From an uncultured Bacteroidales bacterium (GTDB lineage Bacteria; Bacteroidota; Bacteroidia; Bacteroidales; P3), in NCBI GenBank assembly GCA_937915785.1, contig CALGGY010000112.1, forward strand, positions 1-24,768: 24,768 bases of DNA, read 5' to 3'. A program made the translations under genes and the position numbers. Of this stretch, positions 14,982 through 21,571 are shown piece after piece (position 1 is the first letter of the stretch; the number at the start of each line of letters is the position of its first letter). Below the pieces are notes generated by a model. The model saw only the letters and a program-made list of their open reading frames with translations, searched no databases and was not told the origin of the DNA.

Positions 14982-16760
14982 TTATTTCATTTGTAGTTTC
15001 AGTTTTTTGTACAGTTTGTCGTCGCCAATAAGTTTTACGGCGGTCTCGTAGGCGTCGTCCACTTCGCGATACGATTCGTAATAGTAGCGCACTCCGTACA
15101 AGTTTCTAACTATCAAGGCTTTGACGATGGATTTAATATATTTGTCCGATTTTTCGGTAACCACTTTGGCTTTCTTGTCCTCGTCGGCGGCTTTTTTCAT
15201 CACTTCGTCTATAAGGGCCGGGTCGTTGAGGAGCGTTTTCACATATTGCTGGTATTCAGCGTCTTTTATTGGGGTTATGGTGTCGTTGATACGTTTGCGC
15301 AGATGGTCGTTTATCCAAGCGGCTGCCCATTCGCCACGCACGGTGGATTTTTCCACACCGTTGTCTTTCACAAACTTGTCGAACTCCTGTTCAACGCCTA
15401 AAGTTGGATAAATGGCTTTGAAATCGGCATATCGAGGATATTTTGCCAGCACGTTGTTGCGGTTGCGTTCGGTCCATTCGAGGGCGAAACGGTTTATCAA
15501 GCCTTTGCCGTTGATGTTTATCCAATAGTCGGACATGCGTGTGGTGTCCACGGGGATAAAGATGTCCGGGATGATGCCGCCGCCACCATAAACCACGCGT
15601 CCGGCGCCGGTGTAGTATTTCACCGAGTCGGGCAGCGATATGGAGTCGGCCGAAATCATCTCCTTGTGGCTATAGCGGTTGGATATGTCGCGGTAGTAGG
15701 CTTCGAGGCCGTCTTTGTATGGTTTTTGAATGCAGCGTCCGGAGGGGGTGTAGTAGCGGGCGATGGTAAGTCGTATCTGCGATCCGTCGGCGAGGTCGAA
15801 CATGCGTTGCACCAAGCCTTTGCCAAAGCTTCGGCGACCAATCACCAGGCCGCGGTCCCAGTCCTGAACGGCACCGGTAACAATCTCACTTGCCGAGGCG
15901 GAGTATTCGTCGATGAGTATCACAAGGCGTCCGGTCTCGAAATCGCCTCGCGAGGTGGATTTTGCATAATTTATGCTGTTGGCGTCGCGTCCTTTGGTGC
16001 CCACAATATTCTTGCCGGCGGGCAGGAACTCGTCGGCGAGAGCTATGGCCACGTCGAGGAACCCGCCGCCGTTGCCGCGCAGGTCGAAAATAAGCTGCGT
16101 CATGCCTTGGGCCTTGAGCTCGCCGATGGCTTTGCGGAATTCGCTCATGGTGGTGCGCGCAAAGCGGTCGAGGCGCATGTATCCGGTGTTTTTGTCGATC
16201 ATGAAATAGGTGTCGATGCTGGTGAGCGGAATCACATCGCGGACAACGTTGAAATGCAGCAAGTTTTTGTGTCCCTGCCGCTTGATGTCGAAGGTAACTT
16301 TGGTGCCCTTGTCGCCACGGAAACGTTTCATTACCAAGCTGTTGGTAACGCTGTCGCCGACAAAGAGGTTGTCATTGACCTTGACGAAGATGTCTCCAGG
16401 CAGTATGCCCACTTTTTCGGCGGGGCCGCCACGTATCACTTCCACCACGTGCACGGAATCCTTGAGTATCTGAAACATAACGCCGATGCCGTAGAACTTG
16501 CCTTCAAGCCCCTCGTTGGCGCGCTGCACCTCCTTGGCGGAGATGAAAACTGAGTGTGGGTCGAGCTCGGAAAGCATGGTGCTTATTGCCTTTTCATTGA
16601 TTTTCTGCATTGGGGGCTCATCTACATAAAACTCGGATATACGGTTCATGGTCTGCCCCATTTTCATAAACTCGGTGGAGTTTTTGTCCTTGTCTTTGGT
16701 TTGAGAATAACCTGTTGCCACACAGGCGATAAGCAGCAATAAAAGAATGTGTCTGCGCAT
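14982..16760 (-). CDS. S41 C-terminal processing protease (CtpA/Prc type)
   Basis: A 592-residue exported serine protease. The signal peptide covers about 1-19. A helical N-terminal region leads into a PDZ domain (about 85-165, with GIGVMFQ and GGPAEKVGILPGD), which binds substrate C-termini. The protease core follows: LIFDLRGNGGG (about 223-233), YSASASEI with catalytic Ser289, and GRRSFGKGLVQ with Lys314 and Gln318. The 25-residue Ser-Lys spacing and the Gln four residues later match the Ser-Lys-Gln triad of CtpB and Prc. The C-terminal 200 residues are mostly helical and Lys-rich. Substrates are periplasmic proteins with exposed C-termini, such as envelope or lipoprotein targets. It lies 14 bp downstream of the zinc-ribbon lipoprotein gene, so the two probably form an operon, with arcA possibly following. 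Confidence 0.93.
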   Translation of the reverse strand: MRRHILLLLLIACVATGYSQTKDKDKNSTEFMKMGQTMNRISEFYVDEPPMQKINEKAISTMLSELDPHSVFISAKEVQRANEGLEGKFYGIGVMFQILKDSVHVVEVIRGGPAEKVGILPGDIFVKVNDNLFVGDSVTNSLVMKRFRGDKGTKVTFDIKRQGHKNLLHFNVVRDVIPLTSIDTYFMIDKNTGYMRLDRFARTTMSEFRKAIGELKAQGMTQLIFDLRGNGGGFLDVAIALADEFLPAGKNIVGTKGRDANSINYAKSTSRGDFETGRLVILIDEYSASASEIVTGAVQDWDRGLVIGRRSFGKGLVQRMFDLADGSQIRLTIARYYTPSGRCIQKPYKDGLEAYYRDISNRYSHKEMISADSISLPDSVKYYTGAGRVVYGGGGIIPDIFIPVDTTRMSDYWININGKGLINRFALEWTERNRNNVLAKYPRYADFKAIYPTLGVEQEFDKFVKDNGVEKSTVRGEWAAAWINDHLRKRINDTITPIKDAEYQQYVKTLLNDPALIDEVMKKAADEDKKAKVVTEKSDKYIKSIVKALIVRNLYGVRYYYESYREVDDAYETAVKLIGDDKLYKKLKLQMK

Positions 16761-16774
16761 GGTTCGAGGAGAAG

Positions 16775-17395
16775 TTATTTAATGGTTAAACCGGTCATTT
16801 TTTTGATGGATTCGATGGCTTTTTGTGCAGTATGGATGTTGTTGTTCACGTATTTTACGAAATCTTTTTTGTCGGAAGATTGCAGAAATTCAAGTACATA
16901 GCGGTAGTCGTCCTCAAGGTTGGAATATTCGGTGTGGTATTCTTGGTCGGGCGAGAAACGAATTTTGAACAGCAGCGACGGATAGTCTGTTTTTTTTCCG
17001 GAGCAGTGTTGGCAGAATTGCCGTTCGTCGAGAATGGCGTCGTAGCCAAGGTTTTTGATGCTCTCCACCACTTTGCGTATGCTGTGCACATTGCCGTTTT
17101 GGTACGATGTGGACATTGTGGAGTCGCCGCACACGGGACAGATGTAGTTTTCCTGAATGGGTGCGGCCATTGAGTAGCACATTGCCATCATCAGTTCGGA
17201 TGTGTCGTAGCGCACTTCGGTGAGGGCTTTCAGACGTTTGTGCAGGGTGGCCTCGGTGGCGGGTTTGGCTTCGGAGAGGGTGGCTCCGTCGTTGTCGGGG
17301 GCGGGGTTGGAGACTGTTTTGTCGGTGGTGCCACAGGCGGCGGCAAGGGCCGAGAGCCCAAGCACTGCAATTTTGGTTCCGTTATTTTTGTTCAT
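16775..17395 (-). CDS. Zinc-ribbon lipoprotein preceding the S41 protease
   Basis: A 206-residue predicted lipoprotein. The signal peptide ends in the lipobox LAAAC with Cys21 as the anchor. A Pro/Ala/Asp/Thr-rich linker runs to about residue 50. The folded part contains two CxxC pairs, YICPVCGD (Cys86, Cys89) and QFCQHCSGK (Cys128, Cys131), which would form a zinc ribbon with a 38-residue insert containing the helix HSIRKVVESIKNLGYDA. The C-terminus (about 140-206) is helical and charged. Zinc ribbons are unusual in exported proteins, where thiols tend to be oxidised; two disulfides or a metal site are both possible. I do not recognise a named family. The 14-bp spacing to the CtpA-type protease gene suggests a functional link, for instance an adaptor or a substrate, but this is inference. 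A TATCTTTG promoter box lies upstream. Confidence 0.8.
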   Translation of the reverse strand: MNKNNGTKIAVLGLSALAAACGTTDKTVSNPAPDNDGATLSEAKPATEATLHKRLKALTEVRYDTSELMMAMCYSMAAPIQENYICPVCGDSTMSTSYQNGNVHSIRKVVESIKNLGYDAILDERQFCQHCSGKKTDYPSLLFKIRFSPDQEYHTEYSNLEDDYRYVLEFLQSSDKKDFVKYVNNNIHTAQKAIESIKKMTGLTIK

Positions 17396-17456
17396 TGTCG
17401 GTTATCGGTCTAATATTCATTGAAATATTAAAAACGCATAATTCTGCATTTTAGTG

Positions 17457-17464
17457 CAAAGATA
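17457..17464 (-). promoter_or_regulatory. -7 promoter box of the lipoprotein-protease operon
   Basis: TATCTTTG on the minus strand (complement of CAAAGATA), about 62 bp upstream of the zinc-ribbon lipoprotein start. The -33 box is poor (TTTC near 17482-17485). The same TGCAAAGATACG context recurs upstream of ettA and of the DUF2723 gene. Confidence 0.6.
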
Positions 17465-17487
17465 CGATTTTTTTTGTGAAGAAAGAA

Positions 17488-17771
17488 GTGATCTGTGAAC
17501 TGGTTAAAAAACTAAGAAGTGACGTTGTCATCTGTGATCTGTGAGCGGTGGACTTTGAACAGTGGACTGTGAATTGGTTAAGAAACTAAGAAACTAAGTT
17601 GCGATTTGCGATTTATGATTTTGAACTATTAACTATTACCTATTACCTATTTAACTCCCAACTCCCAACTCCCAACTCCCAACTCCCAACTCCCAACTGC
17701 AAACTCCCAACTGCAAACTCCCAACTCCAAACTCCCAACTCCCAACTCCGAATTCCTAACTCCTAATTACC
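17488..17771. repeat. Longest 7-bp tandem array, running into the nfeD stop codon
   Basis: About 40 heptads in one unbroken register cover most of the 360-bp gap and the last codons of nfeD. The left half is a drifting series (GTGATCT, GTGAACT; ATCTGTG, ATCTGTG, AGCGGTG, GACTTTG; TGCGATT, TGCGATT, TATGATT; ATTAACT, ATTACCT, ATTACCT). The right half (17653-17750) is regular: six AACTCCC, then AACTGCA, AACTCCC, AACTGCA, AACTCCC, AACTCCA, AACTCCC, AACTCCC, AACTCCG, followed by AATTCCT, AACTCCT and AATTACC. On the minus strand, the coding strand of nfeD, it reads GGGAGTT. Confidence 0.9.
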
Positions 17772-19108
17772 TCCACCATCAGTGTGCCGTTTTCGTAGCC
17801 CGTAACTTTTACCGTGGCGCCTTTTTCGGCAAACGACATTGTAGCCACGGCATCGTAGGCATGTCCGTCTATCTCCACTTTGCCCGAAGGACGCAGGATG
17901 GTTATTGCCACGCCCGTTTTGCCCACCATCGAGGCTGTTTCGGCATTGCTCACGGTGTAGCCGTCGGAGGCGTTCTGTACCTCGTTCAGCGCCAGCTTGG
18001 GACCGAAAGTGCGGCCTTCGAACAGCTTGCGGCTCAGCCAGATGGAAAGGGGTAGGGCGGCGGTAACGGCAATTATAACAACAAACAGCTTGCCGAGGAA
18101 ATGTCCGGCGGAGATGCCCGAAAAGTCGAACCCTATGTTGCCCACAAGGCTCAGCGTAAGTCCCGCCACCACGCACACAATGCCGCTGATGCCGGCAAAA
18201 CCGAAGCCGGGAATGACGAAAATCTCCAATATCAGCAGTATCACGCCTATCACGAAAACCACTATCTCCCAGTTGGCGGCGAGGCCCTCCAGAAACAGAG
18301 GGGCGAAGTAAAGCACTGTGGCCGAGGCTGCTACGATGAGCGGCAATCCTATGCCCGGCGACTGCAGCTCGAAATACAGCCCGCCCACAATAAGCATTAT
18401 CAGCAGTCCGCTCACCACGGGGTTGACAAGGAATCCCACCACTTTTTCTATAAACGAGTATCGTTGTTCAACGATGGTGTAGTCGTCGATGCCAGCATGT
18501 TCGAGCACTTCTTTCAGACTTTCGGTCCGGGCCTCGCAGTAGCCGTTGGCGATAGCCTCTTCTGTGGTGAAAGTCAGCACTTTGCCCTTTTCGGAGATGC
18601 CCTCCACTTCGATGTCGGGGTCCACCATTGCTTCGGCAATGTCGGGGCGGCGGTGGCGTGCCTCGGCAGTGGTGCGCATAAGCGAGCGCATGTAGCTCTG
18701 GTATTTGTCGGGCTGCACCTCGCCGGTTTGGTCCACCACGGTGGCGGCGCCGATGCTGGAGCCCGAGTGCATGTAGATACGTTCGCAAGCTATTGATATC
18801 AAGGCACCTGCCGAAGCGGCGTTGTTGTCGATATACACCCACACGGGTAATTGGCACTGCAGCAGCATGGTGCGTATCTTGTCGGCCGACTCCAGTTCGC
18901 CGCCAAAGGTGTTGAGCTGCATTATCACCACGTCGCAGTGCTTTTCGTTGGCTTCGGCCAAAGCTTTTTCCACGCGCATGGCGGCGGGTTTGGCAATCTC
19001 CTCGTCCACTTTGAAATGGTAAACTTTGGCGCTCTGCGCCGAAACAGCGGCAGTGCCGATGACGATAGACAGGGCCAAAACGATGGATTTTATGGTGCGG
19101 TTTCTCAT
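17756..19108 (-). CDS. Long-form NfeD: ClpP-like membrane serine protease with OB domain
   Basis: A 450-residue protein of the NfeD/1510-N type. Residues 1-25 are a signal peptide. The ClpP-class domain (about 28-220) has the glycine-rich NTFGGELESA, the nucleophile motif NNAASAGAL with Ser99, and GSSIGAATVV; Lys135 (VQPDKYQ) is a good candidate for the dyad lysine, as in the archaeal homologue. Four or five hydrophobic helices follow from about 245 to 375, then a C-terminal OB-like domain (about 385-450) with MVGKTGVAITILRPSGKVEIDG. Such proteins are proposed to act in membrane protein quality control, often with a stomatin partner; none adjoins it. The ATG at 19108 is used because an upstream in-frame start would place an AT-rich, non-secretory segment before the signal peptide. 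The last codons, encoding I-R-S and the TAG, come from the adjoining heptad repeat. Confidence 0.92.
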   Translation of the reverse strand: MRNRTIKSIVLALSIVIGTAAVSAQSAKVYHFKVDEEIAKPAAMRVEKALAEANEKHCDVVIMQLNTFGGELESADKIRTMLLQCQLPVWVYIDNNAASAGALISIACERIYMHSGSSIGAATVVDQTGEVQPDKYQSYMRSLMRTTAEARHRRPDIAEAMVDPDIEVEGISEKGKVLTFTTEEAIANGYCEARTESLKEVLEHAGIDDYTIVEQRYSFIEKVVGFLVNPVVSGLLIMLIVGGLYFELQSPGIGLPLIVAASATVLYFAPLFLEGLAANWEIVVFVIGVILLILEIFVIPGFGFAGISGIVCVVAGLTLSLVGNIGFDFSGISAGHFLGKLFVVIIAVTAALPLSIWLSRKLFEGRTFGPKLALNEVQNASDGYTVSNAETASMVGKTGVAITILRPSGKVEIDGHAYDAVATMSFAEKGATVKVTGYENGTLMVEVIRS

Positions 19109-19161
19109 AATCGATTTGTTGTTAGATAGTTGTGTGGGTATATGATATTTAAATTGCACCA

Positions 19162-19169
19162 CAAATATA
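19162..19169 (-). promoter_or_regulatory. -7 promoter box of nfeD
   Basis: TATATTTG on the minus strand, 53 bp upstream of the chosen nfeD start codon, which supports that start. A TTTG at 19198-19195 is 25 bp upstream, longer than the usual 19-20, so the -33 box is uncertain. Confidence 0.5.
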
Positions 19170-19434
19170 CATTTTTTTTCGAACACTAATTATGCAAATC
19201 AAACAAACAGATTTTCAAAATCAATATGCAGCCAGAAGTGCAAATAATTCTAATTATGAGCTCTGACTTCTGAAAGATTAGGCTTTGTTCGCAAGATTTC
19301 TATTGCGAAGAGGTACTTGATTAATTGCCAGAGATTCATCGTTTTCGGCACTATATGCGAGAAATAAGAAGTAGCCAAGCGGCACACTTGTCTTTTACCG
19401 AAAATTGGCTCTCGTTTTTATTGAAAAAAAAACG
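19170..19434. other. Intergenic region between divergent nfeD and MATE genes
   Basis: Holds no gene I can support. A perfect 7-bp hairpin TTCGCAA/TTGCGAA (19288-19294 with 19303-19309) and an inverted pair AGCCAA/TTGGCT (19373-19378 and 19405-19410) are present. They could be operators or transcript hairpins of either divergent gene; nothing decides between these. Confidence 0.4.
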
Positions 19435-19442
19435 TACCTTTG
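19435..19442 (+). promoter_or_regulatory. -7 promoter box of the MATE transporter gene
   Basis: TACCTTTG, followed by CAG, about 78 bp upstream of the MATE start codon. No good TTTG lies at the usual distance upstream, so the -33 box is weak. A leader of roughly 70 nt is implied. Confidence 0.55.
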
Positions 19443-19519
19443 CAGACGGAGAAACAATAGGTACAAGTAGCGCAAATGCCTATAAGTGCGATTGTTGCAA
19501 GACAAATTAACAATAGAGT

Positions 19520-20854
19520 ATGAACCGGAACATACTGCGTTTGGCGTTGCCCAACATCATCACCAACATCACTGTGCCACTCTTGGGCATAGTGGATATG
19601 GCCATTGTGGGGCACCTCAGCAGCATCCACATAGGGGCCATCACCATAGGCACTTCCATTTTCAATCTCATTTACTGGAATTTCGGTTTTCTGCGCATGG
19701 GCACCAGCGGATTCACGGCACAGGCCTACGGTGCGCGCAATTTTGCCGAGGCGGTGCGTATCTTTGTCAGGGCTTTGGCCATTGCCATAGTCATTGCCCT
19801 GCTGCTGCTTGTCTTCCAGCGCCCGGTGGGACGGTTTGCCTGCTGGATTCTCAACTGTAGCGGTGATATTTTGCGGCTGGCCATGATTTATTTCTCCGTA
19901 AGGATTTGGGCTGCCCCCGCCACGTTGGGGCTCTACGCCATAAAAGGCTGGTTTATAGGCATGCAGAACTCCAAAGCACCAATGTGGATGGCCATTTTCA
20001 TCAACGTGGTGAACATTGTTTGCAGCCTTGTTTTTGTGCTGGCGCTAAAATGGGACATCGCCGGAGTGGCGCTTGGGACGGTGATAGCGCAGTATTCGGG
20101 CCTGCTGCTCGGCTTTGCCATCGGGTGGTATAAATACGGCAATCTGTTCCGCGAGCATATCGACATACGTGGCAGCCTGCAGCCGAGGCAGATGCTCGGC
20201 TTTTTCAAGGTGAACGGCGACATTTTCCTCCGTACCGTGTGCCTGTGTGCGGTGTTTACCTTCATCACTTCGGCATCGGCCAAAATCAGCGACCAAATAC
20301 TGGAAATCGATGCCCTGCTGCTACAGTTTTTCACCCTTTTTTCGTACATAATGGACGGTTTTGCCTACGCCGGCGAGGCGCTGGTGGGACGATATATCGG
20401 CGAACGCAACAAACCGCTCCTGCAAAAGGCCGTGCGCTACCTGCTGGTATGGGGCTTGGCACTTACGGTGGCGTTTACGGTACTGTATGCCGCTTTCGGC
20501 GATTATTTTCTGCTGGTGTTTACAAGCGACAAAGCGCTTGTTGCCGGTGTGCAGGATTATCTGTTCTGGATACTGCTGGTGCCGGTGTGCGGGTTCGCGG
20601 CATTCTTGTTCGACGGTATTTTTGTTGGCGCAACAGCCTCGCGCACAATGCGTAACTCCATGTTTGTGGCCACCGCCGCTTTCTTTGGCGTTTATTACGG
20701 ACTGCCACACATAATTACTGTTTCCGAAACGGATATTGTGTTGAAAAACAATATTTTGTGGGCGGCGTTTATGGTGTATCTCGTGCTCAGGGGCGTGCTG
20801 CAGGGTGCGTTTGTCCGGAAATCGGTGTACGGGAAGGCGAGTTGGAAATTCTGA
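19520..20854 (+). CDS. DinF-type MATE family efflux transporter
   Basis: A 444-residue inner-membrane protein with about 12 hydrophobic helices, arranged as two six-helix halves, as in the MATE family of Na+ or H+ coupled drug exporters. The N-terminus (ILRLALPNIITNITVPLLGIVDMAIVGHL) is the standard MATE start. Features such as FLRMGTSGFTAQAYGARN in the first half and IDALLLQFFTLFSYIMDGFAYAGEALVG in the second half place it in the DinF subgroup. Length is normal for the family. Substrates may be cationic drugs or metabolites; they cannot be read from the sequence. It is transcribed divergently from nfeD and convergently with the exported protein gene at 20924. Its last codons and stop lie within AGTT-type heptads (20837-20871), so the extreme C-terminus appears to derive from the repeat. 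Confidence 0.92.
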   Translation: MNRNILRLALPNIITNITVPLLGIVDMAIVGHLSSIHIGAITIGTSIFNLIYWNFGFLRMGTSGFTAQAYGARNFAEAVRIFVRALAIAIVIALLLLVFQRPVGRFACWILNCSGDILRLAMIYFSVRIWAAPATLGLYAIKGWFIGMQNSKAPMWMAIFINVVNIVCSLVFVLALKWDIAGVALGTVIAQYSGLLLGFAIGWYKYGNLFREHIDIRGSLQPRQMLGFFKVNGDIFLRTVCLCAVFTFITSASAKISDQILEIDALLLQFFTLFSYIMDGFAYAGEALVGRYIGERNKPLLQKAVRYLLVWGLALTVAFTVLYAAFGDYFLLVFTSDKALVAGVQDYLFWILLVPVCGFAAFLFDGIFVGATASRTMRNSMFVATAAFFGVYYGLPHIITVSETDIVLKNNILWAAFMVYLVLRGVLQGAFVRKSVYGKASWKF

Positions 20855-20871
20855 GTTAGGAGTTAAGAATT
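20837..20871. repeat. Short 7-bp array across the MATE stop codon
   Basis: Five heptads on the plus strand, GCGAGTT, GGAAATT, CTGAGTT, AGGAGTT, AAGAATT, span the last codons and stop of the MATE gene. The orientation relative to transcription is the same as at the ends of the PagL-like, arcA and nfeD genes. Confidence 0.6.
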
Positions 20872-20923
20872 AAGGAAATTTTAAACATTAAATATTTTAT
20901 GGGGCGCTGGTGGTTGTGGGTCG

Positions 20924-21562
20924 TTATTTTTTTGTGCGGCGGCCAGTTTTCGGATTTATCAACGGCAGGAGCTCGGCGTTGTATATGGCGGTGCTTACAA
21001 TGCGGTAGTGCGGTTTGTAGACGGCCTTGTACTGCGGCGAGTGCACCCACACGTAGCGTCCTTGCGAAAGCATGTTTTCGATATACAGCGAGTCGTTGCG
21101 GAAATTGTTGAGCCTTATGCCATTGGCGGCGATATGGCTTGCCACCTGCCTCCACTGTGCGCGGAAGCTCTCGATGCCGATGCCGCTCTTGTATTGCGAC
21201 GAGCGCATGAAACAGCCGGCCAGCACCTGCTTGGGCACAGTACCGTTTTTTATCACCGAAAGGTTGACCCGCACAAAAGTGCTGTCCACACCCAGATATT
21301 GTGCCTCGGGGTAGCTGGTGTTGAATTCTTGCTGCAGCTCGTGGTTGATGTAGCCCAACACCTTGGCGGAATCGGTTACAAGGTGTTCCGGCCCGAACAC
21401 CGATTGGAAAAAGCTTTTGTACAAATCCTGCAAAGTGCTTTCGGGGAAGGCTTTCAGGTTGCTCTCCACAAAAGTTTTTATCTGTGCGTTGGTCAGGCTT
21501 TGAGCCGTTAATGTTGTGATACTTAGAGCAATGAGTAAAAATGTGATAAAGATGCGTTTCAT
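20924..21562 (-). CDS. Conserved exported protein of unknown function
   Basis: A 212-residue protein with a clear signal peptide (1-20, ending in LTAQS) and no lipobox, so it is probably periplasmic. I recognise the sequence type from other Bacteroidota: a DLYKSFFQSVFGPEHLV segment (about 46-62), FVRVNLSVIKNGTVP (about 96-110), a Trp/Arg-rich middle (SFRAQWRQV), and the C-terminal VHSPQYKAVYKPHYRIV followed by ELLPLI. The family has no known function and I cannot assign one. The conserved His, Tyr and Arg residues near the C-terminus (HSPQY, PHYRIV) could form a binding or catalytic site. It lies 9 bp downstream of ettA and is almost certainly on the same transcript. The C-terminal tail is basic (TGRRTKK). 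No terminator is apparent after it. Confidence 0.8.
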   Translation of the reverse strand: MKRIFITFLLIALSITTLTAQSLTNAQIKTFVESNLKAFPESTLQDLYKSFFQSVFGPEHLVTDSAKVLGYINHELQQEFNTSYPEAQYLGVDSTFVRVNLSVIKNGTVPKQVLAGCFMRSSQYKSGIGIESFRAQWRQVASHIAANGIRLNNFRNDSLYIENMLSQGRYVWVHSPQYKAVYKPHYRIVSTAIYNAELLPLINPKTGRRTKK

Positions 21563-21571
21563 GTTGTTGAG

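Noticed and set aside
13774..15051. Plus-strand open frame of 425 codons opposite arcA
   Set aside because: The arcA frame carries every catalytic motif; the opposite frame is Val/Phe/Gly-rich and matches nothing.
19187..19519. Possible small RNA or tRNA in the nfeD-MATE gap
   Set aside because: Only short hairpins are present; no cloverleaf, T-loop motif or terminator supports an RNA gene.
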